From Zoroaster sp. YZ-2022 (taxonomy: Eukaryota > Echinodermata > Asteroidea > Forcipulatida > Zoroasteridae), in assembly GCA_029582265.1 (NCBI GenBank), contig CM055816.1, positions 81,772,472 through 81,836,471 of the forward strand: a stretch of DNA of 64,000 nt. Direction: 5' to 3'. Below the pieces are notes generated by a model. It did no database searches, was not told the DNA's origin, and saw nothing but the letters and a program-made list of their open reading frames with translations. Within the stretch, counting starts at the first letter, position 1; each line of letters opens with the position of its first letter. Position numbers and translations under genes: made by a program. Positions 31,728 to 41,879 of the stretch are shown piece after piece.

Positions 31728-32036
31728 TTGTGTGCACATGAAAGAAAAGCGATAGTGAACAGAGTGAATGTACAGTGCACTGAGGTCTTGTACACCGCCA
31801 GACGAGCCTTAAAAATGCTGGCAGACGGACGTGCACGTTGTGTTGTTGCCGGGATCTGTTTGTTTCATGATTTGCTTAATAACTTATTGCCATCGGGAAG
31901 AATGAGTAACGATGGTAGTCTGCTAGCTGTTTTAGATTCTGGGATGAATGTGTTCAGTGCCATTGGTTGCAGCCAGCAGACCAAGGTCCATGCACTTTTG
32001 ATCGTTTGCAGAGAAAATTGTCAAAATGGCAAGTAG
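31728..32036 (+). other. Possible exon conserved between arms
   Basis: The frame ALKMLADG...RCVVAGICLFHDLLNNLLPSG...VFSAIGCSQQTKVHALL is also open in the left arm (20244-20510, minus strand). The differences are mostly single substitutions and one whole codon. No family recognised. It could be an exon of the same decayed transposon gene as the MULE exons downstream. Confidence 0.3.
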
Positions 32037-32892
32037 AAATGCACAGTTATATTAACATATAACCACATTAGTCATTACTATTATTAGTAATAATACTAAA
32101 CTTCTAAAGTTAACGTTAGAATGTCGATCCCAACCACCACTTTTTCTCATTCATTATAACCAATGAATAATGTAATCTTGCATGCTCAGCAAGGTGGAGA
32201 ACATGAATGATGGACATATACTTCAAATTATTCTTCAGAATAACTTCAGAATATTTGTTTTAATGAAAGATCGGGCATTTTTAAGTAGGCCTATACTGCT
32301 ATATAGGCCTACAATGACTTCCTCAGTCATGTCAGTCTGATATTGTTCAAATTGGTTAATATTTGTAATGACAATAATGTTATATGTACATTATTGTTAG
32401 TCCAGGGACTCCTACACTACGTGTTACACGACTCCGCCGGAGTCCGGGAGTTAATCAACCCCACCACATTGATATTTTACCTGTTTTTGTCCTCATGAAA
32501 AAGTCACAGTGAATATTCGTCCCTTTATAAAGCCGGCCGGGAAGTTTCATTTAAGAAATGTATATTTATTTAGTGGAAAAAGCTGATTGAAATTACTCCG
32601 TGCGGTCAATGGTTCTGTTGTGATTTAGCTGAAGACATGGCTGCCATGACCTCCCGTGGTGCAACACGCGACCTCCAAACTTTTGTTAGCCTTTCACAAA
32701 GTCACCCCTTGACAAGTTATAGTCACCCCCAGCAAACATTCCCCCAGCAAACTCGCACCCCCATCCCCGGCAAACTTCCCCCTCCCCGGCAAACTTCCCC
32801 CAAGGAAACGTGTCCCCCCTTCCCCAACCAGTGCGCAAACTCGCCCCTTCGTCAAACTCACCCCCGTAACATTATTTTTGTTCAATTTACAG

Positions 32893-33164
32893 GTAAGATG
32901 CATCGGATGTGCGTTCCACTGGAAGCAAGTAGTTTGGAGACATTCAGTCAGTAGATCTACACAAGAGCGTACATGGAGACGGACACATACCAAAGTTCTT
33001 CTAAATAATCATGAGCTGATGATGATACCTTTTCTGCCTGCACAGATCATCCCAGGTATGTTCCTATCCCAGAGACAATGATGCTACCTTTTCTGCCTGC
33101 ACAGATCATCCCACGTATATTCCTATCCCTGAGACAATGTGCCACAACACTGATACTTGTGGAG
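32893..33164 (+). pseudogene. MULE-type transposase exon, right-arm copy 1
   Basis: Starts after the TTTACAG acceptor and ends before a GTAATT donor. It begins RCIGCAFHWKQVVWRH. Further on, ELMMIPFLPAQIIPGMF is characteristic of MULE transposases. A segment around ATGATGCTACCTTTTCTGCC is then repeated (33002-33058 and 33077-33120), which breaks the frame. Confidence 0.65.
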
Positions 33165-33303
33165 GTAATTTATTTTTTTATTTTTTCACTAGTGATTTAT
33201 ATAATGTATTGTATTGAATATTGTATTAGAGATCAATCAAATTGATACACTTATTATTTTAGTATTAAAAACCCAAATAATGTTAATTCAGTATTTTTAA
33301 CAG

Positions 33304-33403
33304 GTCTTTGAGTATGTGGATAGGACATGGATCAGTGGACAATGGTCACCTACAGACTGGTCATCCTTCTTGCATAGCATCAGGACCAACAATGACCTGG
33401 AAG
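33304..33403 (+). pseudogene. MULE-type transposase exon, right-arm copy 2
   Basis: Bounded by an AACAG acceptor and a GTTGGT donor. Reads EYVDRTWISGQW and then SFLHSIRTNNDLEG, with a small frame irregularity around 33347. This is the part just after the catalytic core in MULE transposases. Confidence 0.65.
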
Positions 33404-33441
33404 GTTGGTATTAATTATCTCCAATGTTTTGTGGACATTTA

Positions 33442-34640
33442 CATTTGTTTTATGTCATATTTTATAGGTGTTAACAGAAGTCGATTACCTGCATGAAATG
33501 TGTCACTCATGTACTATCCTAGTCCACGGCATAGTACCCCAAGAACAATGGATTTGTTTTATGTCATATTTTATAGGTGTTAACAGAAGTCGATTACCTG
33601 CATGAAATGTGCCACTCATGTACTATCCTAGTCCAAGGCATAGTACCCCAAGAACAATGGATTTGTTTTATGTCATATTTTATAGGTGTAACCAGAAGTC
33701 TATTACCTGCATGAAATGTGTCACTCATGTACTATCCTAGTCCACGGCATAGTACCCCAAGAACAATGGATTTGTTTTATGTCATATTTTATAGGTGTTA
33801 ACAGAAGTCTATTACCTGCATGAAATGTGTCACTCATGTACTATCCTAGTCCACGGCATAGTACCCCAAGAACAATGGATTTGTTTTATGTCATATTTTA
33901 TAGGTGTTAACAGAAGTCTATTACCTGCATGAAATGTGTCACTCATGTACTATCCTAGTCCACGGCATAGTACCCCAAGAACAATGGATTTGTTTTATGT
34001 CATATTTTATAGGTGTTAACAGAAGTCTATTACCTGCATGAAATGTGCCACTCATGTACTATCCTAGTCCACGGCATAGTACCACAAGAACAATGGATTT
34101 GTTTTATGTCATATTTTATAGGTGTTAACAGAAGTCGATTACCTGCATGAAATGTGCCACTCATGTACTATCCTAGTCCACGGCATAGTACCCCAAGAAC
34201 AATGGATTTGTTTTATGTCATATTTTATAGGTGTTAACAGAAGTCGATTACCTGCATGAAATGTGCCACTCATGTACTATCCTAGTCCAAGGCATAGTAC
34301 CCCAAGAACAATGGATTTGTTTTATGTCATATTTTATAGGTGTTAACAGAAGTCTATTACCTGCATGAAATGTGCCACTCATGTACTATCCTAGTCCACG
34401 GCATAGTACCCCAAGAACAATGGATTTGTTTTATGTCATATTTTATAGGTGTTAACAGAAGTCTATTACCTGCATGAAATGTGCCACTCATGTACTATCC
34501 TAGTCCACGGCATAGTACCACAAGAACAATGGATTTGTTTTATGTCATATTTTATAGGTGTTAACAGAAGTCTATTACCTGCATGAAATGTGCCACTCAT
34601 GTGCTATCCTAGTCCACGGCATAGTACCCCAAGAACAATG
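33442..34640 (+). repeat. 109-bp tandem array of one exon with its 3' splice site (11 copies)
   Basis: Unit starts fall at 33442, 33551, 33660, 33769, 33878, 33987, 34096, 34205, 34314, 34423 and 34532. Each unit contains TTTTGTTTTATGTCATATTT plus TATAG, a 3' splice-site-like tract, then about 84 bp equal to the exon at 18315-18419 in the left arm. The left arm has one copy, so amplification followed the duplication. Copies differ by a few substitutions (GTCGATTACC/GTCTATTACC, TGTGTC/TGTGCC). Confidence 0.95.
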
Positions 34641-34662
34641 GGTTTGGGCCGTTCAGATGGAA

Positions 34663-34667
34663 ACTGA
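34663..34667. other. Unoccupied Polinton target site
   Basis: ACTGA (complement of TCAGT) occurs once, between GTTCAGATGGAA and TACAAATTTAAAG. The two flanks match the right and left flanks of the Polinton. This defines the insertion as a clean 15,808-bp event with a 5-bp duplication. Confidence 0.9.
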
Positions 34668-34954
34668 TACAAATTTAAAGCATAATTATATCATATTGAA
34701 GCTAATTCCTCTGATATGTAGCCATATTTTAAATATTTTGTTGGATATTTGTACTTGACCTCATAGTAGTAAACCTGTTGACGGGTGTCATTGATTCTTA
34801 GATGCTGATTGAAGTATGACCGACCCTTATGCACCAAAATAGCAGCAAAACTATAAATTGAAGTGTTCTTTTTACATGTATACACTTCCCAGGGAGCTGA
34901 GATGGTTTCAGGAATGATTGATGAGTCTGATTAGCAGAGGGATAATAATAACCT

Positions 34955-37900
34955 TGAACACCAGTTTGATGTATACTGTGCACACATAACTAAACAGCAG
35001 TTTGATGTATACTATAACTAAACGCCAGTTTGATGTATACTGTGTACACATAACTAAACAGCAGTTTGATGTATACCGTGTACACATAACTAAACAGCAG
35101 TTTGATGTATACCGTGTACACATAACTAAACAGCAGTTTGATGTATACCGTGTACACATAACTAAACACCAGTTTGATGTATAATGTGTACACATGACTA
35201 AACAGCAGTTTGATGTATACTGTGTACACATAACTAAACAGCAGTTTGATGTATACTGTGTACACATAACTAAACAGCCGTTTGATGTATACTGTGTACA
35301 CATAACTAAACAGCAGTTTGATGTATACTGTGTACACATAACTAAACAGCAGTTTGATGTATACTGTGTGCACATAACTAAACAGCAGTTTGATGTATAC
35401 TGTGTACACATAACTAAACAGCAGTTTGATGTATACCGTGTACACATAACTAAACAGCAGTTTGATGTATACCGTGTACACATAACTAAACAGCAGTTTG
35501 ATGTATACTGTGTACACATAACTAAACAGCAGTTTGATGTATACTGTGCACACATAACTAAACAGCAGTTTGATGTATACTATAACTAAACGCCAGTTTG
35601 ATGTATACTGTGTACACATAACTAAACAGCAGTTTGATGTATACCGTGTACACATAACTAAACAGCAGTTTGATGTATACCGTGTACACATAACTAAACA
35701 GCAGTTTGATGTATACCGTGTACACATAACTAAACACCAGTTTGATGTATAATGTGTACACATGACTAAACAGCAGTTTGATGTATACTGTGTACACATA
35801 ACTAAACAGCAGTTTGATGTATACTGTGTACACATAACTAAACAGCCGTTTGATGTATACTGTGTACACATAACTAAACAGCAGTTTGATGTATACTGTG
35901 TACACATAACTAAACAGCAGTTTGATGTATACTGTGTGCACATAACTAAACAGCAGTTTGATGTATACTGTGTACACATAACTAAACAGCAGTTTGATGT
36001 ATACCGTGTACACATAACTAAACAGCAGTTTGATGTATACCGTGTACACATAACTAAACAGCAGTTTGATGTATACTGTGTACACAACTAAACAGCAGTT
36101 TGATGTATACTGTGTACACATAAATAAACAGCAGTTTGATGTATACTGTGTACACATAACTAAACACCAGTTTGATGTATACTGTGTACACATAACTAAA
36201 CAGCAGTTTGATGTATACTGTGTACACATAACTAAACAGCAGTTTGATGTATACTGTGTACACATGACTAAACAGCAGTTTGATGTATACTGTGTACACA
36301 TAACTAAACAGCAGTTTGATGTATACTGTGTGCACATAACTAAACAGCAGTTTGATGTATACTGTGTACACATAACTAAACAGCAGTTTGATGTATACCG
36401 TGTACACATAACTAAACAGCAGTTTGATGTATACTGTGTGCACATAACTAAACAGCAGTTTGATGTATACTATGTACACATAAATAAACAGCAGTTTGAT
36501 GTATACTGTGTACACATAACTAAACAGCAGTTTGATGTATACTGTGTACACATAACTAAACAGCAGTTTGATGTACACCGTGTACACATAACTAAACAGC
36601 AGTTTGATGTATACTGTGTACACATAACTAAACAGCAGTTTGATGTATACCATGTACACATAACTAAACAGCAGTTTGATGTACACCGTGTACACATAAC
36701 TAAACAGCAGTTTGATGTATACTGTGTACACATAACTAAACAGCAGTTTGATGTATACCATGTACACATAACTAAACAGCAGTTTGATGTACACCGTGTA
36801 CACATAACTAAACAGCAGTTTGATGTATACTGTGTACACATAACTAAACAGCAGTTTGATGTATACTGTGTACACATAACTAAACAGCAGTTTCATGTAT
36901 ACTGTGTACACATAACTAAACAGCAGTTTCATGTATACTGTGTACACATAACTAAACAGCAGTTTGATGTATACTGTGTACACATAACTAAACAGCAGTT
37001 TGATGTATACTGTGTACACATAACTAAACAGCAGTTTCATGTATACTGTGTACACATAACTAAACAGCAGTTTGATGTATACTGTGTGCACATAACTAAA
37101 CAGCAGTTTGATGTATACTGTGTACACATAACTAAACAGCAGTTTGATGTATACTGTGTGCACATAACTAAACAGCAGTTTGATGTATACTGTGTACACA
37201 TAACTAAACAGCAGTTTGATGTACATGTATACTGTGTACACATAACTAAACAGCAGTTTGATGTATACTGTGTACACATAACTAAACAGCAGTTTGATGT
37301 ATACTGTGTACACATAACTAAACAGCAGTTTGATGTATACTGTGTACACATAACTAAACAGCAGTTTGATGTATACTGTGTACACATAACTAAACAGCAG
37401 TTTCATGTATACTGTGTACACATAACTAAACAGCAGTTTCATGTATACTGTGTACACATAACTAAACAGCAGTTTGATGTATACTGTGTACACATAACTA
37501 AACAGCAGTTTGATGTATACTGTGTACACATAACTAAACAGCAGTTTCATGTATACTGTGTACACATAACTAAACAGCAGTTTGATGTATACTGTGTGCA
37601 CATAACTAAACAGCAGTTTGATGTATACTGTGTACACATAACTAAACAGCAGTTTGATGTATACTGTGTACACATAACTAAACAGCAGTTTGATGTATAC
37701 TGTGTACACATAACTAAACACCAGTTTGATGTATACTGTGTACACATAACTAAACAGCAGTTTGATGTATACTGTGTACACATAACTAAACAGCAGTTTG
37801 ATGTATACTGTGTACACATAACTAAACACCAGTTTGATGTATACTGTGTACACATAACTAAACAGCAGTTTGATGTATATACTGTGTACACATAACTAAA

Positions 37901-39765
37901 CAGCAGTTTGATGTATACTGTGTACACATAACTAAACAGCAGTTTGATGTATACCGTGTACACATAACTAAACAGCAGTTTGATGTACATACTGTGTACA
38001 CATAACTAAACACCAGTTTGATGTATACTGTGTATACACATAACTAAACAGCAGTTTGATGTATACTGTGTACACATAACTAAACAGCAGTTTGATGTAT
38101 ACTGTGTACACATAACTAAACAGCAGTTTGATGTATACTGTGTACACATAACTAAACAGCAGTTTGATGTACATGTATACTGTGTACACATAACTAAACA
38201 CCAGTTTGATGTATACTGTGTACACATAACTAAACAGCAGTTTGATGTATATACTGTGTACACATAACTAAACAGCAGTTTGATGTATACTGTGTACACA
38301 TAACTAAACACCAGTTTGATGTATACTGTGTACACATAACTAAACAGCAGTTTGATGTATACTGTGTACACATAACTAAACAGCAGTTTGATGTATACTG
38401 TGTACATGTACACATAACTAAACACCAGTTTGATGTATACTGTGTATACACATAACTAAACAGCAGTTTGATGTATACTGTGTACACATAACTAAACAGC
38501 AGTTTGATGTATACTGTGTACACATAACTAAACAGCAGTTTGATGTATACTGTGTACACATAACTAAACAGCAGTTTGATGTACATGTATACTGTGTACA
38601 CATAACTAAACAGCAGTTTGATGTATACTGTGTACACATAACTAAACAGCAGTTTGATGTATACTGTGTACACATAACTAAACAGCAGTTTGATGTATAC
38701 TGTGTACACATAACTAAACACCAGTTTGATGTATACTGTGTACACATAACTAAACAGCAGTTTGATGTATACTGTGTACACATAACTAAACAGCAGTTTG
38801 ATGTACATTGTACACATAACTAAACACCATTTTGATGTATACCGTGTACACATAACTAAACACCAGTTTGATGTATACCGTGTACACATAACTAAACAGC
38901 AGTTTGATGTATACTGTGTACACATAACTAAACAGCAGTTTGATGTATACTGTGTACACATAACTAAACAGTAGTTTGATGTATACCGTGTACACATAAC
39001 TAAACACCAGTTTGATGTATACTGTGTACACATAACTAAACAGTAGTTTGATGTATACTGTGTACACATAACTAAACAGCAGTTTGATGTATACAGTGTA
39101 CACATAACTAAACAGCAGTTTGATGTATACTGTGTACACATAACTAAACAGCAGTTTGATGTATACCGTGTACACATAACTAAACACCAGTTTGATGTAT
39201 ACTGTGTACACATAACTAAACAGTAGTTTGATGTATACTGTGTACACATAACTAAACAGCCGTTTGATGTATACTGTGTACACATAACTAAACACCATTT
39301 TGATGTATACTGTGTACACATAACTAAACAGCAGTTTGATGTATACTGTGTACACATAACTAAACAGCAGTTTGATGTATGCTGTGTACACATAACTAAA
39401 CACCAGTTTGATGTATACTGTGTACACATAACTAAACAGCAGTTTGATGTATACTGTGTACACATAACTAAACAGCAGTTTGATGTATACTGTGTACACA
39501 TAACTAAACAGCAGTTTGATGTATACTGTGTACACATAACTAAACAGCAGTTTGATGTATACTGTGTACACATAACTAAACAGTAGTTTGATGTATACTG
39601 TGTACACATAACTAAACAGTAGTTTGATGTATACTGTGTACACATAACTAAACAGCAGTTTGATGTATACTGTGTATACACATAACTAAACACCAGTTTG
39701 ATGTATACTGTGTATACACATAACTAAACAGCAGTTTGATGTATACTGTGTACACATAACTTAAA
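34955..39765. repeat. 36-bp tandem array, expanded (about 130 copies)
   Basis: Unit GTTTGATGTATACTGTGTAC plus ACATAACTAAACAGCA. Higher-order structure is visible. A 568-bp block marked by the shortened unit TATAACTAAACGCC repeats at 35013 and 35581. A 510-bp block marked by the TTTCATG variant repeats at 36891/36927/37035 and 37401/37437/37545. A 108-bp trimer with GTACACCGTG runs through 36560-36800. Rare 2- or 6-bp length variants occur from 37200 on. Long open frames on both strands result only from 36 being a multiple of three. Confidence 0.97.
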
Positions 39766-40167
39766 TCTATATAATATTTAACCCTCCTACTATTGATGCA
39801 CTTAAGTGGAAAGTTGCTGTAGAGGTCAAAACCAGTCAACTGCCTGTTTTGAATGTTGACCCAAATGTGCACACATGGGCATTTTTGAGTGGTTTTTACT
39901 GTCATTTTGACAACCCTGAACACTACCAGACAATGCTTTTACCAGTTAAAAACAGTCGACTCATTTTGACCTGTAAATGTACTTACTGCACATAAGGTTT
40001 GACAGTGTTCGTCTTTCAAGTGCACTAGCTAGATATACCTTGGCAAGTATATCAACATTTTGACCAACATTTTGAATGATTTTGACCCTTGTAGTAGTAG
40101 GAGGAATAGAGACCTTCCCATTTGATTTAATGATTGATTTTATTGAATGATTGTTTTATTCCTTCAG

Positions 40168-40370
40168 AGTTTCCTTGGATTCGGCCAAGGTGCTGATATT
40201 GATATTGTTCTGGATGATACAGTAACACGTAAACAAGCTGAAATCAAGACAGAGGATGGTAGGCCTAGAGGATGGCAAGAAAGAATGACTGTACCTCTTT
40301 TATGACGGAGAGTCAATCACGGGCAAGGTGAATGTTAATCTTAACCCTAACCACCCCAAACCATTCAAAC
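40168..40370 (+). pseudogene. VPS26: VPS26-like (retromer subunit) exon, disrupted
   Basis: VPS26 is an arrestin-fold subunit of the retromer, which retrieves membrane cargo from endosomes. After a CCTTCAG acceptor the frame reads SFLGFGQGADIDIVLDD and RKQAEIKTEDG, then breaks. GAGGATGG is duplicated with TAGGCCTA between, a 16-bp insertion at about 40252-40267. The next frame shows LYLFYDGESITGKVNVNLNP after a TGA at 40286. This matches the N-terminal VPS26 segment. Either a decayed duplicate of the gene or an assembly error in a real one. Confidence 0.8.
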
Positions 40371-40570
40371 TCCAATAGCAGAGTTTGTTGGATTTTGATG
40401 GACTGTGTACTGTATAGCCCAGACAGGGATACTTTGCATGGTGCTGGTTGTCCCAATTCCAGCTAAGTCCAACATTTGGATGGTAGTGTTTGTGCATGGT
40501 GTTGGATTTTGGCAGATTCTAGCCAAAAAAACTAAGGGGATTAAAGGTTAAGGGAAGGAAGGTAGAGCGT

Positions 40571-40604
40571 CAAGAAATATGCATTGAGTTCGTTGGACAA
40601 ATTG
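40571..40604 (+). pseudogene. VPS26: VPS26-like exon fragment
   Basis: QEICIEFVGQI followed by the first base of a split codon and a GTGAAT donor. The next exon (41386) begins with AA, which completes a Glu codon, so the phases fit. The 5' limit is unclear, because a similar sequence (AGAGTTTGTTGG) at 40380-40392 may be a duplicated or decayed version of the same exon. Confidence 0.65.
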
Positions 40605-40906
40605 GTGAATATTAAACAATTGAACTACATGTATTGCCATTCATAAACAATGACCATTTCACATATTACTTGACTTTTATGGTAGCCAGTAGGACCAGTA
40701 TCAACTCAATTATACTACTACATTGTAGTCCCCTAGCTTTGAGTAGTCCTTTGAAAGGTCGTTTAACGACAAAAAACGTGACTAAATAAATTAAAATAAA
40801 ACAGTTATTATTTTAAGTTCATTTATATTTGTATGTCTCAAAACAGAGTTAGTTCCACAATTAGTTTCACAATTTACAAAATGATTGTACATGTAGGTAG
40901 ACCTTT

Positions 40907-41285
40907 GGGATGAGGTTGGATAGACATGGGAGGCTCAGTGACACCAATTGTAAAACCATGGAGTGGCGTGGGATGAGGTTGGATAGACATGGGAGGCTCA
41001 GTGACACCAATTGTAAAACCATGGAGTGGCATGGGATGAGGTTGGATAGACATGGGAGGCTCAGTGACACCAATTGTAAAACCATGGAGTGGCTTGGGAT
41101 GAGGTTGGATAGACATGGGAGGCTCAGTGACACCAATTGTAAAACCATGGAGTGGCGTGGGATGAGGTTGGATAGACATGGGAGGCTCAGTGACACCAAT
41201 TGTAAAACCATGGAGTGGCGTGGGATGAGGTTGGATAGACATGGGAGGCTCAGTGACACCAATTGTAAAACCATGGAGTGGCTTA
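40907..41285. repeat. 63-bp tandem array (6 copies) in a VPS26 intron
   Basis: Unit GGGATGAGGTTGGATAGACA... with a 63-bp period (starts 40907, 40970 and so on). Copies differ mainly in the last bases (GGCGT, GGCAT, GGCTT). Open in several frames because 63 is a multiple of three; not a gene. Confidence 0.95.
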
Positions 41286-41385
41286 GATGATTGTTTTATA
41301 AATGACTGATGGAAGGAGGGAGGTTATGAATATGGACTCCATCCATGATGTTCCTAATAACTCCTTTTGTATTTATTTTCTCCAG

Positions 41386-41542
41386 AATTGTACTATGACA
41401 GAGGCATCCACCATGAGTTCACATCTCTTGTCAAAGAGCTCGCCTGGCCAGGAGAGTTGACACAATTAACCAGTTATTCCTATGAGTTCTTGAATGTAGA
41501 GAAACCTTATGAGTCGTATACTGGTGTCAACGTCCGGTTACG
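41386..41542 (+). CDS. VPS26: VPS26-like exon, intact
   Basis: A 157-bp exon bounded by TTTTCTCCAG and GTATGT. After the split Glu codon it reads LYYDRGIHHEFTSLVKELAW, PGELTQLTSYSYEFLNVEKP and YESYTGVNVRLR, a near-unmistakable VPS26A/B segment in the middle of the N-terminal arrestin-like domain. The exon has no damage, so the gene may be functional with errors upstream. Downstream exons are not visible before the 78-bp array and the third gap. Confidence 0.88.
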
Positions 41543-41879
41543 GTATGTTATGGTTATACTACAACAACATTATAGATAAGCTTGTTTAGTTGTGACTAGT
41601 GTTACATGAACTGATGTAATCAGTGGCATAAATCCATGTCGAAAAGCTGGGTGGATGATATTGAAATTTGTTTGCATAATGTACAACGAAATACTGGATC
41701 TCAAAGTCGAACATCGCTCAACGAGGGAGATGCCCCCCCCCCAAAAAAAAACAAAACACTGCTTGAAACATCACTTCCCCCTTTTATGCACAAATTATTC
41801 GCTGAATTTTTTTTTATCGCATGAAGAATTCTTAAATGAAAAATTCTAATCCTATGAACCATCCCCCCACCGGCCCAAA

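Larger units (their letters stand above)
29700..40106. repeat. Right arm of the large inverted duplication
   Basis: Inverse copy of 1629-2496 plus 18310-22365. It carries the empty Polinton site at 34663-34667 and the empty site of the 500-bp insertion near 32165. It has grown by an 11-copy 109-bp array and a roughly 130-copy 36-bp array, so it is about 10.4 kb against about 4.9 kb for the left arm without its Polinton. Confidence 0.85.

Noticed and set aside
36054..37895. Very long open frames (about 600 codons) on both strands, reading VYTVYIKLLFSY or HITKQQFDVYCV
   Set aside because: They arise because a 36-bp repeat is a multiple of three and lacks stops in several frames. Frames are open on both strands at once, with no start context or splice sites.
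34955..39765. Regular repeats considered as a CRISPR array
   Set aside because: Units are contiguous with no unique spacers, and the DNA is eukaryotic. The same applies to the 11-bp, 63-bp, 78-bp, 109-bp and 129-bp arrays.
40300..40497. 65-codon minus-strand frame opposite the VPS26-like exon
   Set aside because: It is the reverse of a recognised coding exon and intron and has no features of its own.
40867..41290. Frames of 120-135 codons on both strands made of a 21-residue repeat
   Set aside because: Six copies of a 63-bp intronic minisatellite. Nothing indicates translation.
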